A stretch of 64,000 bases of DNA. Origin: Methylobacterium sp. PvR107 (GTDB lineage Bacteria; Pseudomonadota; Alphaproteobacteria; Rhizobiales; Beijerinckiaceae). The position numbers and the translations under genes were made by a program. The number at the start of each line of letters is the position of its first letter. Within the stretch, counting starts at the first letter, position 1. The stretch is taken from positions 682,001 to 746,000 of the forward strand of contig NZ_JAFIBW010000001.1 of NCBI RefSeq assembly GCF_017833295.1, given 5' to 3'. The notes beneath the pieces are model-generated. The model saw nothing but the letters and a program-made list of their open reading frames with translations, did no database searches and was not told where the DNA came from. Shown here piece after piece: positions 45,220 through 56,079 of the stretch.

Positions 45220-46323
45220 TCAGGCGTGCGCTTCGAGCAGGATATCGGTCCAGAGCTCGGAGGGATCCGGCTCGGGATCGTTGGTGGCGAACTCGGCCGA
45301 GGCGTTGACCGTCTCGCGGACCTTGGCGTCGGTGGCCTTCAGATCGGCCTCGGGCACCCCGTGCAGCTCGAGCAGGCGCTTGCGCACCATCTCGATCGGG
45401 TCGTGCTCGTCGCGCATCTTCGAGACCTCGTCCTTGGTCCGGTACTTGGCCGGATCGGACATGGAGTGGCCGCGATAGCGGTAGGTCTGCATCTCCAGGA
45501 TGTAGGGGCCCTGGCCGGTGCGGGCGTGCCCGATCGCCCGTGTCGCGGCTTCGCGGACGGTGCGGACGTCCATGCCGTCGACCTGCTCCCCCGGGATGCC
45601 GAAGGAGAGGCCGCGCTTCGAGAAGTCGGTCTGCGCCGAGGCGCGGGCGACCGAGGTGCCCATGGCGTAGCGGTTGTTCTCGATCACGTAGACGACCGGC
45701 AGCTTCCAGAGCGCGGCCATGTTGAAGCTTTCGTAGACCTGGCCCTGGTTGGCGGCACCGTCGCCCATATAGGTCAGGCTGACCTTGCCGTTCTCCCGGT
45801 AATGGTCCGCGAAGGCGAGGCCGGTGCCGAGCGAGACCTGCGCGCCGACGATGCCGTGACCGCCGAAGAACTGCTTCTCGCGGCTGAACATGTGCATCGA
45901 GCCGCCCTTGCCGCGGCTGTAGCCGCCGCGCCGACCGGTCAGCTCGGCCATGACGCCCTTCGGGTCCATGCCGCAGGCCAGCATGTGGCCGTGGTCGCGA
46001 TAGCCGGTGATGACCTGGTCGCCGTCGACCGAGGCCATCTGCATGCCGATCACCACGGCCTCCTGGCCGATATAGAGGTGGCAGAAGCCGCCGATCAGAC
46101 CCATGCCGTAAAGCTGGCCGGCCTTCTCCTCGAAGCGCCGGATCAGCAGCATCTCATGATAGGCGTGGAGGTCTTCGTCCCGCGTGAATTGCGGCATGTT
46201 CGGCGCCGGCTTGTGCGCCTCGCTGACCTGAGGACTTCCGGCCTGAGGACTTCCGGCCTGAGGACTCGCGGCCTGCGAAGCCGAGGACGCAGCGTCCTTG
46301 GCGGGCTCCTTGGCGGCATCCAT
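45220..46323 (-). CDS. pdhA: Pyruvate dehydrogenase E1 alpha
   Basis: A protein of 367 residues. The ThDP motif is [20 protein letters not shown] with Asn in [10 protein letters not shown]. The phosphorylation-loop-like region [15 protein letters not shown] is typical of E1-alpha. The first 50 residues are an Ala/Pro/Ser-rich extension with the tandem repeat [14 protein letters not shown], absent from most homologues. ATG at 46323 starts the extension; family homology begins at [20 protein letters not shown]. It heads the operon pdhA-pdhB-DUF5076-Uma2-pdhC and probably onward to lpdA. Confidence 0.96.
   Translation of the reverse strand: MDAAKEPAKDAASSASQAASPQAGSPQAGSPQVSEAHKPAPNMPQFTRDEDLHAYHEMLLIRRFEEKAGQLYGMGLIGGFCHLYIGQEAVVIGMQMASVDGDQVITGYRDHGHMLACGMDPKGVMAELTGRRGGYSRGKGGSMHMFSREKQFFGGHGIVGAQVSLGTGLAFADHYRENGKVSLTYMGDGAANQGQVYESFNMAALWKLPVVYVIENNRYAMGTSVARASAQTDFSKRGLSFGIPGEQVDGMDVRTVREAATRAIGHARTGQGPYILEMQTYRYRGHSMSDPAKYRTKDEVSKMRDEHDPIEMVRKRLLELHGVPEADLKATDAKVRETVNASAEFATNDPEPDPSELWTDILLEAHA
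46231..46275. repeat. 15-bp tandem repeat, three copies, in pdhA
   Basis: AGGACTTCCGGCCTG occurs twice without change (46231-46260), then AGGACTCGCGGCCTG (46261-46275). The repeat unit codes for five residues of the pdhA N-terminal extension. Such a repeat can gain or lose units without frameshift. Confidence 0.9.
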
Positions 46324-46461
46324 CGGCGCTCTCCCCGTGATTCCACGCGACTTCGTGGGGGTGTAGGACAGCGACGGTTGGAAAGCGAGGGCAGCCACTC
46401 TGACAGGAGAGCGCTCTTGTCAGAGACATTTTGGGACTAGGGGAATGCTGTGCGGCGACGC

Positions 46462-46773
46462 TCAGGGGGTGATGATGACCACGTCGTTGGCGTGGACCCG
46501 GCCCAATACGATCCGAGCGCGCTCCTCGAGGAGGTCTCGGTCGATCTGATCACTCTTCAGGAGGGTGACCCGGTGCTCCCAGATGGCGCGCTCGGCTTTC
46601 ACGGTGGCGAGTTCCTGGGACAGGACATAGGCGCGGATCTTCAGCGCCTTCTTGGCTTCCAGGCCGCGGTTGCCACTTTCCGCCTGCCACACGAAATAGC
46701 CGACGACGAGCGCCGACAGGGTCCAGAGACCCAGCGGCAACACGACCATTCTGACTCTGCGGCGCACGACCAT
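46462..46773 (-). CDS. ftsB: FtsB/DivIC-type septum formation initiator
   Basis: A protein of 103 residues. A basic start (MVVRRRVRM) is followed by one transmembrane helix (VLPLGLWTLSALVVGYFVW) and a periplasmic coiled coil (LEAKKALKIRAYVLSQELAT onward). The C-terminal family residues read DRDLLEERARIVLGRVHAND. FtsB bridges FtsL and FtsQ in the divisome. ATG at 46773 gives the family length. Position between eno and pdhA is conserved in Rhizobiales. Confidence 0.88.
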   Translation of the reverse strand: MVVRRRVRMVVLPLGLWTLSALVVGYFVWQAESGNRGLEAKKALKIRAYVLSQELATVKAERAIWEHRVTLLKSDQIDRDLLEERARIVLGRVHANDVVIITP

Positions 46774-46855
46774 GGCACGACCCTCGCGCGGAAAGGTTAA
46801 CGGATCTTTGCGATCTCGCGCCACGACCGGCACGAGCAGAGGGCGAGCCTAAGGG

Positions 46856-48058
46856 ATGGACCTGACGCATCTGGGTCGCTGGATCGCCGAGCACGCCACG
46901 GCGAGCGACGATCACGACATCCTGCTGACCGGCTTCTGCGAGACCCTGGCCGGCGCCGATATCCCGATCTGGCGGGTCAGCGTCATGGCCCCGGCCCTCG
47001 ACCCGACGCTGCGCGGCGTCAGCCTGAACTGGCACGCAGGCGAGGGGCTGTCCTTCGTGGCCAATGCCCACGGGGCCGACGCGGAGATCGACTGGCTCTT
47101 CAGCCCCGTCTACGCGCTGGTGGAGAAGGACGAGAGCTTCGGCCGGTGGCGCCTCGACGCGCCGGAGCGGGAGGCGGACTTCCCGGTCCTGCGGGCCCTC
47201 GGGGCGCAGGGCGGGACCGACTACGCGCTCCACATCGTCGCGTTCGCCCCCGGCACTGCCCTGCGCGGCATCGCGGTCTCGTTCTGCACCCGTGAGGCCG
47301 CCGGCTTCACCGACGCGCATCTGTCGGCCATCGCCGGCGTCCTGCCGTTCCTGACGCTGGCGATCGCCAAGATGGGGCTGGCCCACACGTTTCGCGAAGT
47401 CTCGGCGACCTATCTCGGCCGATCCACCGCCGAGCGCGTCCTCGACGGCCAGATCCGTCGGGGCGAGGGACGGGCCGTACCGGCCGCCATCCTGCTGACG
47501 GATCTGCGCGGCTTCACGGCGCTGGCCGACCGGGTCGACCCGGCCGACATGGTCGCGTGGCTCAACGAGCATTTCGACGCCCTCGGCGACCCGGTGGCGC
47601 GGCACGGCGGCGAGATCCTGAAATTCCTGGGGGACGGATTCCTGGCGATCTTCCCGATTCCCGAGGCCGACGCCCTCCCCTGCTCGATCTGCGGCGCCGC
47701 CCTCGACGCCGCGACCGAGGGGCTCGCCGCCAACGCCGCGCTCAACGCCCGCCGCCGCGCCGCGGGGCTGCCCGAACTGCCGGCCGAATGCGTCGTGCAT
47801 TTCGGGACGGTGATCTACGGCAATGTCGGGACCGAGCGGCGGCTCGATTTCACCATCATCGGGCGGGCGGTGAACGAGGCCAGCCGGATCGAGAGCCAGT
47901 GCGCGGTGCTCGGCCACGAGCTGCTGGTGTCGGAGGCCTTCGCCGAGCGTTGTCCGCGGCCGCTGGAGCCGGTCGGGACGATCGAGTTGCGCGGCCTGTC
48001 GCGGCCGATGCGGGTCTGGACCGTGCCAGGGCAGCGATACAGGCCTGCGAAGGCCTGA
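46856..48058 (+). CDS. Class III adenylate/guanylate cyclase
   Basis: A protein of 400 residues. A GAF-like or otherwise unassigned N-terminal sensor (about 200 residues) precedes the class III cyclase domain. Metal-binding Asp residues are in AAILLTDLRGFTALADRV (first Asp) and HGGEILKFLGDGFLAIFP (second Asp). The base/transition-state region is HFGTVIYGNVGTERRLDF then TIIGRAVNEASRIES. No membrane segment is seen, so it is a cytoplasmic cAMP (or cGMP) synthase. ATG at 46856 follows GGGCGAGCCTAAGG. It lies in opposite orientation inside an otherwise minus-strand block. Confidence 0.9.
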   Translation: MDLTHLGRWIAEHATASDDHDILLTGFCETLAGADIPIWRVSVMAPALDPTLRGVSLNWHAGEGLSFVANAHGADAEIDWLFSPVYALVEKDESFGRWRLDAPEREADFPVLRALGAQGGTDYALHIVAFAPGTALRGIAVSFCTREAAGFTDAHLSAIAGVLPFLTLAIAKMGLAHTFREVSATYLGRSTAERVLDGQIRRGEGRAVPAAILLTDLRGFTALADRVDPADMVAWLNEHFDALGDPVARHGGEILKFLGDGFLAIFPIPEADALPCSICGAALDAATEGLAANAALNARRRAAGLPELPAECVVHFGTVIYGNVGTERRLDFTIIGRAVNEASRIESQCAVLGHELLVSEAFAERCPRPLEPVGTIELRGLSRPMRVWTVPGQRYRPAKA

Positions 48059-48094
48059 GGCGAGAGGGGGTCTTCCGGCGATCCGCGATCCGCC

Positions 48095-48136
48095 CCGTCA
48101 TTCCGGGGCCGCGCAGCGGAGCCCGGAATGACGGGG
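48095..48136. repeat. Dispersed palindromic repeat, family A, compact copy 5
   Basis: CCGTCATTCCGGGGCCGCG is followed directly by CAGCGGAGCCCGGAATGACG. The arms GTCATTCCGGG and CCCGGAATGAC pair perfectly. This compact form defines the core of family A. It lies between the convergent cyclase and DUF3574 genes. Confidence 0.88.
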
Positions 48137-48203
48137 CGAAGCGTCAGCTCTGAAGGACGGAGGGAGGCCGTACGTCGCTGTGACAGAGCGCCGTGCCGGG
48201 CCC

Positions 48204-49939
<1,736 letters not shown>

Positions 49940-50087
49940 TCAGGGGTGCGGCGCATCGCGGCGGCTTATCCGCCAAGGCGCGCCCGGCGGCAAGCGCCGG
50001 GGCGGCCGGCACCGCGCCCGATCCTCCGGAGAAAGCGCCGCGGATCAGGTGGATGCGCGCGGCGGCGGCGCGCTTTATATGCGCCTC

Positions 50088-50540
50088 ATGACGACCTCCA
50101 GCGATCTCCAGCTCGGCCAGCCGACGCCATTCCCGACCTCGCCCGAGGAGGCCCGGCTCGACCGGGTCCCGAACCCGCACGCGGATACCGACTACGTCGC
50201 CCGCTTCACCGCGCCCGAATTCACCTCGATCTGCCCGGTCACCGGCCAGCCGGACTTCGCGATTCTGGTGATCGACTACGTGCCCGGTGACTGGCTGGTG
50301 GAGTCGAAGTCGCTGAAGCTCTACCTCGGGTCGTTCCGCAACCACGGGGCTTTCCACGAGGATTGCACGGTGGCGATCGGCAAGCGGCTCCGCGACCTCC
50401 TGGAGCCGCGCTACCTGCGGATCGGCGGGTTCTGGTACCCCCGCGGCGGCATCCCGATCGACGTGTTCTGGCAGACGGGTGCGCTGCCGAAGAACGCCTG
50501 GCTGCCGGATCCGGGCGTTCCCCCCTATCGCGGGCGGTAA
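50088..50540 (+). CDS. queF: NADPH-dependent 7-cyano-7-deazaguanine reductase
   Basis: A protein of 150 residues, the short (unimodular, tunnel-fold) form. The thioimide-forming Cys is in [14 protein letters not shown], and the QueF motif [20 protein letters not shown] is intact. It reduces preQ0 to preQ1 in queuosine synthesis. An ATG three codons earlier at 50079 could also be used; neither has a strong ribosome binding site. It diverges from eno over 193 bases. Confidence 0.94.
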   Translation: MTTSSDLQLGQPTPFPTSPEEARLDRVPNPHADTDYVARFTAPEFTSICPVTGQPDFAILVIDYVPGDWLVESKSLKLYLGSFRNHGAFHEDCTVAIGKRLRDLLEPRYLRIGGFWYPRGGIPIDVFWQTGALPKNAWLPDPGVPPYRGR

Positions 50541-50604
50541 ACAACCTCCGGTTCGATGCGGTCCCTCGCAGGCCGACCGCGAGTCGGCGGCTTGGAGCGG
50601 CCAC

Positions 50605-50636
50605 GAAAAAGGGCGACCGGCTTGCGCCGGTCGCCC
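50605..50636 (-). terminator. Intrinsic terminator of the Gly/Tyr-rich protein gene
   Basis: On the minus strand GGGCGACCGG-CGCAAG-CCGGTCGCCC, a 10-bp perfect stem, is followed by TTTTTC. It begins 24 bases after the stop codon at 50660. It also separates queF from the gene. Confidence 0.9.
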
Positions 50637-50659
50637 CCGATCCGTCCGGATCTCAGATC

Positions 50660-51004
50660 TTAGTAGCCGTAGCCGTAATAGCCGTAGCCCGGGGCCGCGT
50701 AGCCGTAGCCGCCGCCGTAGACCGGGGCGTAGCCGTAGCCGTAGGACGGGGCGTAGCCGTAGCCGCCGCCATAATAGCTGTCGCGCGCCGCGCCGGCGGC
50801 GATCGCACCGGCCGCCAGTCCGGCGATGCCGAGGCCGATCGCGGCGCCGGTGCCGATGCCGCGACGGCCGCCGCGGTAATAGCCACCGTGATAGCCACCG
50901 TACCCGCCGTGATAGCCGTAGGGACGCGCCTCGGCGCCCGTGGTGGCGGCGACGCTGCCGATGGCGAGGGCGGCAGCAGTGGCGATGATACCGATCTTGC
51001 GCAT
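50660..51004 (-). CDS. Exported Gly/Tyr-rich repeat protein
   Basis: A protein of 114 residues. MRKIGIIATAAALAIGSVAA then TTGAEA is a signal peptide. The mature part has a GYHGGYGGYHGGYYRGGRRG segment, a hydrophobic Gly/Ala-rich helix (GTGAAIGLGIAGLAAGAIAA, possibly a glycine-zipper membrane segment) and a tail of imperfect repeats such as GYGYAP and YGYG. Such proteins occur in many Methylobacterium and Bradyrhizobium, with unknown role. ATG at 51004 follows AGAAGGAACACT. It has its own terminator. Confidence 0.82.
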   Translation of the reverse strand: MRKIGIIATAAALAIGSVAATTGAEARPYGYHGGYGGYHGGYYRGGRRGIGTGAAIGLGIAGLAAGAIAAGAARDSYYGGGYGYAPSYGYGYAPVYGGGYGYAAPGYGYYGYGY

Positions 51005-51337
51005 AGTGTTCCTTCTCGATCCTCGATCGAACATGCCCAATAACGTGGCCGCACCGGGACAGTTCCAAGTTTCGGCATGTCTTGCCGTGCGGGCGCACAC
51101 GCAGGCTGAATTATGAACCGCGGTTCATCATCCTGTCCGATCCGGCCGGTTGGTGAGAGCTTGACCGTTGGGCCTCTCTGACGGCTGAAAAGCTCGTGAA
51201 GCCTTCTCCGCCACGAGCAGAGTCTACCCTGCCGGCAGGGCGCCAGTCCTGCCTTGGGACATTCGGCCGATCCCCAGCGTGGACATCTCCGCCCCTTCTG
51301 CCATGGCTGTGCGACGCCTGAGCCGATGGAGAGACCG
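51005..51337. other. 333-base region between divergent genes
   Basis: It contains the promoters of the Gly/Tyr-rich protein (minus) and the methyltransferase (plus). A perfect 16-bp palindrome lies at 51113-51128. No coding frame is supported. Confidence 0.5.
51113..51128. promoter_or_regulatory. 16-bp perfect palindrome, likely operator
   Basis: ATGAACCGCGGTTCAT is perfectly self-complementary and lies about 110 bases upstream of the Gly/Tyr-rich protein start. The size and TGAACC half-sites are like TetR-family operators, but no regulator gene is adjacent. Confidence 0.5.
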
Positions 51338-52012
51338 ATGGATGCCTTGAGTCTGATCCGGGACGCGCTCGCCCCGCTGCCGGGCAAGCGCGTCCTCGAT
51401 ATCGGATGCGGTCCGGGAACCTTGGCGCTGCGGCTGGCAGAGGATGGGGCGGCGGTCACCGGGATCGACCCCGGCGAGGCGGCGCTCGCCAGGGCCCGAG
51501 CCGCCGTGCCGGCCGCGCGGTTCGAGGCGGCCTCGGGCGAGGCCTTGCCGTTCCCGGACGGAAGCTTCGACGGGGCCGTGATGCTCAATGCCCTGCATCA
51601 TGTCCCGAACCCGGCCGGCGCCCTGTCCGAGGCCGCGCGGGTTCTGGTGCCGGGCGGCGTCCTTGTGGTGGTGGAACCGCTGGCGGAGGGCAGCTTCTTC
51701 GAGGCTCTGCGGCCGATCGAGGACGAGAGTGTCGTCCGGGCGGGTGCCCAGGCCGCGATTGCGGCTGCCCTCAGCCACGGCACCTTCGCGTGCCATCGCG
51801 ACGTGACCGTCGCACGCCGGGAGAGCTTCGCGTCCTTGGACGCCTTCCTGGCCCGGGTCAGCACGGTGGATCCCGCCCGCGAGGCGACGATCCGGGCGCG
51901 GCGCGCCATCGTGGAGGACGCGTTCCTGCAGGCGGCCGAGCGCGGGGCCGACGGGTCCTACGGCCTCGTCCAGCCCCTGCGCATCCACGTTCTGGAGCCC
52001 GTCGGCGCCTGA
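51338..52012 (+). CDS. Class I SAM-dependent methyltransferase
   Basis: A protein of 224 residues. The SAM-binding motif I is RVLDIGCGPGTLALRLAEDG, followed by VTGIDPGEAAL, then LPFPDGSFDGAVMLNALHHV, the pattern of UbiE/COQ5-like and small-molecule methyltransferases (Methyltransf_11). The substrate is unknown. ATG at 51338 follows GGAGAGACCG; an in-frame ATG four codons earlier is also possible. It is convergent with kdsA, 5 bases apart. Confidence 0.85.
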   Translation: MDALSLIRDALAPLPGKRVLDIGCGPGTLALRLAEDGAAVTGIDPGEAALARARAAVPAARFEAASGEALPFPDGSFDGAVMLNALHHVPNPAGALSEAARVLVPGGVLVVVEPLAEGSFFEALRPIEDESVVRAGAQAAIAAALSHGTFACHRDVTVARRESFASLDAFLARVSTVDPAREATIRARRAIVEDAFLQAAERGADGSYGLVQPLRIHVLEPVGA

Positions 52013-52017
52013 ACCCG

Positions 52018-52872
52018 TCACCCTGCCCGGCGCTTGGCGATCCGGTCGAAGGCGAGGAGTTCCTCGAGCAGGGCCGGCATGTCCTTCAGGGCGACCATGT
52101 TCGGGCCGTCGGAGGGCGCCCGGTCGGGATCGGGATGGGTCTCGATGAAGACGCCCGCCACGCCGACGGCTACGGCGGCCCGGGCCAGGACGGACACGAA
52201 TTCCCGCTGGCCGCCGGAGCTGGCGCCCTGCCCGCCCGGCTGCTGGACGGAGTGGGTGGCGTCGAACACCACCGGCGCACCCTGCGTCACCTGCGCCATG
52301 ATCGGCAGGCTGCGCATGTCCGAGACCAGGGTGTTGTAGCCGAAGGAGGCGCCGCGCTCGGTGACGATGACGTTGGGGTTGCCGGCTTCCGTCACCTTGG
52401 CGGCCACGTGCTTCATGTCCCAGGGCGCCAGGAACTGGCCCTTCTTGATGTTGACCGCCCGGCCGGTGGCGGCGGCGGCCAGCAGCAGGTCGGTCTGGCG
52501 GCACAGGAAGGCGGGAATCTGGAGCACGTCCACGGCCTCGGCGGCGCGGGCGCATTGCTCGGCGGCGTGCACGTCGGTGAGCACCGGCAGCCCCAAGGAC
52601 TCGCGGATCTCCGCAAAGACCGGCAGCGCCTCGTCGAGGCCGACGCCCCTGGCCGCACTGCCGGAGGTGCGGTTGGCCTTGTCGAAGGAGGTCTTGAACA
52701 CGAGGCCAAGCCCCAGGCTCGCGGCCATCTCCTTGAGGGCGGCCGCGATCTCCAGGGCGTGGCTGCGCCCTTCGAGCTGGCAGGGGCCGGCGATCAGCGC
52801 CAGCGGCAGATGGTTGGCGAAGCGCGTGCCGCCGACCTGGACGACGGCGCCGTGTGTCTCGGGATTCGACAT
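52018..52872 (-). CDS. kdsA: 3-deoxy-8-phosphooctulonate (KDO-8-P) synthase
   Basis: A protein of 284 residues. Motifs: [73 protein letters not shown] and [11 protein letters not shown]. The Cys in GPCQLE fits a metal-dependent form. It joins phosphoenolpyruvate and arabinose-5-phosphate for lipopolysaccharide. In Rhizobiales it lies near pyrG and eno; here four genes separate it from eno. Confidence 0.96.
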   Translation of the reverse strand: MSNPETHGAVVQVGGTRFANHLPLALIAGPCQLEGRSHALEIAAALKEMAASLGLGLVFKTSFDKANRTSGSAARGVGLDEALPVFAEIRESLGLPVLTDVHAAEQCARAAEAVDVLQIPAFLCRQTDLLLAAAATGRAVNIKKGQFLAPWDMKHVAAKVTEAGNPNVIVTERGASFGYNTLVSDMRSLPIMAQVTQGAPVVFDATHSVQQPGGQGASSGGQREFVSVLARAAVAVGVAGVFIETHPDPDRAPSDGPNMVALKDMPALLEELLAFDRIAKRRAG

Positions 52873-52881
52873 GCGTGCGGT

Positions 52882-53370
52882 CTAGCCCGCGCGGCGGATC
52901 CGCGAAAGCCCGGCCCGGGGCGCGATCCGGCAGACCGTGAGATCCTCCCGCAGCGCGTCGGTGCGCGGGCCGGTCTCGCACAGCATCAGGGCGCGGCCGG
53001 TACCGCCGCGCTGCGGCGCGCTCGCGAGCAGGCTGGCCTGGTGGAGGTTGAGCGCCAGCACCTCGGCGGCGGCAGAATCCGCCCCGGCGAGCGCCCGGGC
53101 CGCGCGACCGATCAGCACGAAGTAGGCGGGCGGCGGCTCCCGGTCGAGGGAGGCCACGGTGATCCGCGCCGGCGCGCGGCAATCGAGGCTCATCCGCTCG
53201 GCGTCCTGCGCCCGAAACACCGCGACCGGCCCGGCCCGTCCAGCCAGGGACGCGCCGGTGGTGCGGATCACCTTCGCGGTGAGCGCGTCGCAGGCATCCG
53301 CGGCGCGGGCCGGCGCCGGCCCGAGGACGAGGGCGCCGGCAAGGATCGTCAGGACGGAGGGGCGCAGCAT
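52882..53370 (-). CDS. Exported protein of unknown function
   Basis: A protein of 162 residues. MLRPSVLTILAGALVLGPAP then ARAAD is a signal peptide. The mature part has four Cys (ACDALTAKV, MSLDCRAPARITV, ALMLCETGPRT and LTVCRIAP), probably two disulfides in the periplasm. I do not recognise the family. ATG at 53370 begins the signal peptide; the frame is open further upstream only because it overlaps the divergent hydrolase gene. It ends 10 bases before the kdsA start and may be in its operon. Confidence 0.72.
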   Translation of the reverse strand: MLRPSVLTILAGALVLGPAPARAADACDALTAKVIRTTGASLAGRAGPVAVFRAQDAERMSLDCRAPARITVASLDREPPPAYFVLIGRAARALAGADSAAAEVLALNLHQASLLASAPQRGGTGRALMLCETGPRTDALREDLTVCRIAPRAGLSRIRRAG

Positions 53371-53535
53371 CGGGACATCCGCGGCAGGACAGGTCGGCAC
53401 GCAGCAGATAGCGCGGGGCGACCGAACCGCGAAGCCGCGCCGCGGCGGATGCCGGCGGTGCATGGACAGGGCGACCCGGATGCCCGATCTGGGCGGGCGG
53501 CGCGGCACCACGTTCCGCGCGCAGAACAGGCTCCG

Positions 53536-54555
53536 ATGAAGCCCATGCTCCGAACCGCCCTCCCCGTCCTCCTGCTGGCGCTGGCGCTGCCCGCCCACAG
53601 CACGGCCGAACCGATGCCGCAGCCGGCCTTCGGGCCGGAACTCGAGGGCTTCGACTATCCCTTCCCGGTACAGCGCTTCACCTTCCCGTCGCAGCGCCAG
53701 GCGCTCCAAATGGCCTATCTCGACGTGCCGGCCGGGACGCCGAACGGCCGAACCGCCGTGCTGCTCCACGGCAAGAACTTCTGCGCCGCCACCTGGGAAA
53801 GCCAGATCCGCGCGTTGAACGCGGCCGGATACCGGGTGATCGCGCCGGACCAGATCGGCTTCTGCAAGTCGAGCAAGCCGGCTGCCTATCAGTTCAGCTT
53901 CCGGCAGCTCGCCGAGAACACCCACGCATTGCTGGACAAGCTCGGGGTCGAGCGCCCGATCCTGGTCGGCCATTCCACGGGCGGCATGCTCGCCGCGCAC
54001 TACGCCCTGCTCTACCCGAAGGCGGTCGAGCAGCTCGTCCTGGTCAATCCGGTCGGTCTGGAGGATTGGAGCGCCAAGGGCCTGCCGCCGATCTCCCTGG
54101 CGCAATGGTACCAGCGCGAGCTGAAGACCTCGGCGGAGTCGATCCGCGCCTACGAGACCGCGACCTATTACGCGGGCCGATGGGAGCCCCGCTACGAGCC
54201 GTGGGTGACGATGCTCGCCGGCCTCAACAACGGGCCCGGCAAGGAGGCGGTCGCCTGGGATTCGGCACTCGTCTACGACATGATCGTCACCGAGCCGGTG
54301 GTCTACCGGTTCCCGCAGATCGCGGTGCCGACCCTGCTGCTGATCGGCCAGAAGGACAACACGGCGATCGGCAAGGATCTCGCCCCGGCGGAGCTGCGGC
54401 CGAAGCTCGGCAACTATCCCGAACTCGGCAACGAAGCCGCCAAGGCCATCCCGGGGGCGCGGCTGGTGGAGTTTCCCGAACTCGGCCACGCCCCGCAGAT
54501 GTCCGACCCGGAGGGGTTCAACCGGGCCCTGATCGAAGGGGTCGCGGCGCGCTGA
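53536..54555 (+). CDS. Exported alpha/beta hydrolase
   Basis: A protein of 339 residues. MKPMLRTALPVLLLALALPA then HSTAEP is a signal peptide. The alpha/beta hydrolase fold has the oxyanion region AVLLHGKNFCAATWESQI, the nucleophile elbow LVGHSTGGMLAAHYAL (catalytic Ser), an acid in LLLIGQKDNTAIG and a His in FPELGHAPQMSDPEGF. It is similar to periplasmic epoxide-hydrolase or haloperoxidase-like esterases; substrate unknown. ATG at 53536 has CAGG upstream. It diverges from the four-Cys exported protein. Confidence 0.9.
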   Translation: MKPMLRTALPVLLLALALPAHSTAEPMPQPAFGPELEGFDYPFPVQRFTFPSQRQALQMAYLDVPAGTPNGRTAVLLHGKNFCAATWESQIRALNAAGYRVIAPDQIGFCKSSKPAAYQFSFRQLAENTHALLDKLGVERPILVGHSTGGMLAAHYALLYPKAVEQLVLVNPVGLEDWSAKGLPPISLAQWYQRELKTSAESIRAYETATYYAGRWEPRYEPWVTMLAGLNNGPGKEAVAWDSALVYDMIVTEPVVYRFPQIAVPTLLLIGQKDNTAIGKDLAPAELRPKLGNYPELGNEAAKAIPGARLVEFPELGHAPQMSDPEGFNRALIEGVAAR

Positions 54556-54564
54556 GCCTCACGT

Positions 54565-54681
54565 CCCGTCATTCCGGGGCGCCGCGGGCGAGCCCGGAAC
54601 CCACAACCTCCGACGGCGTCAGGATTGGCACCGTCGGAGCGTCCGGATTCCGGGCTCCGCTCCGCGGCCCCGGAATGACGG
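54565..54681. repeat. Dispersed palindromic repeat, family A, copy 6
   Basis: The left arm is CCCGTCATTCCGGGGCGCCG then GAGCCCGGAACCC; the right arm is GATTCCGGGCTCCGCTCCGC then GGCCCCGGAATGACGG. It fills the gap between the convergent hydrolase and amidinotransferase genes. Confidence 0.85.
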
Positions 54682-54693
54682 AGGGTTCGGCGC

Positions 54694-55869
54694 CTAGAAG
54701 TACGACTTCAGCACGCCCCGGCGCCGCACGTCGAGCGTGGCGCAGTGGAACGAGCCGCCGAACGGGCCGTAGCTGAGGAACGGCGCCGGGATCGGGTCGA
54801 AGCCCCAATCCTTGAGCGCCTTGATCAGCGTCGGCTGGCTCTGGTCGACGACGATCTTCTTCTCGGTGATCGCCAGGACGTTGATCGAGGTCCAGGGCGA
54901 GCACATCGAGATCTTGCTCATGAAGCCCTCGACCGGGTCGGGGCGCGGGGCGATCAGCACGTCCCACTTCTTGAGCACGGCCGGCAGCTTCTCGACGTCG
55001 ACGTAGTCCGGGTTCACCAGCACCTTGCCGGGGGCCAGCGGCATGAACGACGAATCGATATGCATCGGCTGCGGGCAGCGGCTCTCGATCTCGTGGATGC
55101 GGAAGCCCGGGCCGAGGTGGCGGCGCAGCCACTCGATGCCCATCAGGTTGGTCACGTTCGAGCGGGTGACGAACAAGTCGCGGCCGCAGCGGACGAAGTC
55201 GGCGGCGTCGAAGACCGGCTCGAACTCGTTGACGGTGAACTGCATGGGCTCGCCGGCCTTCAGGTTCGGCACCCGGTAATCGTAATTGTAGAGGTCGTCG
55301 GTCAGCTGCGGCCGCGGCGCCGAGGTCCAGCGGGCGCCGGCGCGGAAGTATTCCTTGAACAGCGACCGGTAGGCGTCGCCCTCGAAGTAGCGCGAGCGCC
55401 AGCACATCGGGCTCTCGATGATCTCGTCGCCGATGACGAGGTACGGGTCGCGCGGGCAGGCGACGCAGAAGCCCCGGGAGGTCCAGCGCGGCGCCTTGAA
55501 CTTCTTGGAGAAGTCCACCGTGTCGGGGCGGCGGACCTTCACGCCCTCACCGGCCAGGATGGTGATGAAGTTGTCGAGCTCGGCCTGGGCGAGCTTCTTC
55601 ATGAACTTCGGATACTTCCAGCCGCTCGCCAGCCGGTAGAACGGTTGCGCGGCGCGCGGCAGGTTGAAGATCACGGTCAGGTGGTGGGTCGGGATCGTGG
55701 CGCCGTCGAGCGAACCGACGATCACCTCCTCCAGCGGATCCCACTCGTTCCAGGCCATCACCGGGGATTGCGGAGCCGGCACGCCCGGCCCCGTTCCACC
55801 CGGGAGGCCGCCGGCATGCGTGTCGTCGGTCACGGCCTCCACGGCCGTGATCGGTGATTCGCGCTCCAT
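54694..55869 (-). CDS. L-arginine:glycine amidinotransferase-like enzyme; candidate hopanoid amidinotransferase
   Basis: A protein of 391 residues, close to vertebrate AGAT in length. After a Pro/Gly-rich N-terminus, homology starts at MAWNEWDPLEEVIVGSLDGA. It shares ESPMCWRSRYFEGDAYR, EPVFDAADFVRCGRDLF (catalytic Asp, about residue 221), GIEWLRRHLGP, PMHIDSSFMPLAPGKVL (catalytic His270) and GGSFHCATLDVRRRG (nucleophile Cys376). The reaction should be transfer of the amidino group of arginine to an amine through a Cys-amidine intermediate. It diverges from hpnL with a 210-base promoter region. Inference: its acceptor may be the amino-cyclitol head group made by HpnI, HpnK and HpnJ. Glycine (creatine-like), lysine or inosamine are alternative acceptors. 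Confidence 0.88.
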   Translation of the reverse strand: MERESPITAVEAVTDDTHAGGLPGGTGPGVPAPQSPVMAWNEWDPLEEVIVGSLDGATIPTHHLTVIFNLPRAAQPFYRLASGWKYPKFMKKLAQAELDNFITILAGEGVKVRRPDTVDFSKKFKAPRWTSRGFCVACPRDPYLVIGDEIIESPMCWRSRYFEGDAYRSLFKEYFRAGARWTSAPRPQLTDDLYNYDYRVPNLKAGEPMQFTVNEFEPVFDAADFVRCGRDLFVTRSNVTNLMGIEWLRRHLGPGFRIHEIESRCPQPMHIDSSFMPLAPGKVLVNPDYVDVEKLPAVLKKWDVLIAPRPDPVEGFMSKISMCSPWTSINVLAITEKKIVVDQSQPTLIKALKDWGFDPIPAPFLSYGPFGGSFHCATLDVRRRGVLKSYF

Positions 55870-56079
55870 GACGTGTGCCCCTTCTGCGACGAGCCGCGAC
55901 CTTCTGCGTAGGCTCCTCGGCCCCGCCGCCGCTTTGGCCCCCGGTGTGTCAAACGGGTGATAGACACCGGTAATCCGTGCTGCAACGTGACAGAAACGTT
56001 CACGACCCGGCGGACCTATTTCTGCCGCGACCGTGGCCGATTTCCCGCATCAAGCCTGTTGCGAGCTTGAAAGACGACA

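Noticed and set aside
46231..46275. CRISPR-like array
   Set aside because: It is a contiguous 15-bp coding tandem repeat without spacers.
51406..53530. Long plus-strand frame upstream of the alpha/beta hydrolase
   Set aside because: Only the part from 53536 codes for the hydrolase. The rest is a shadow of kdsA and the methyltransferase.
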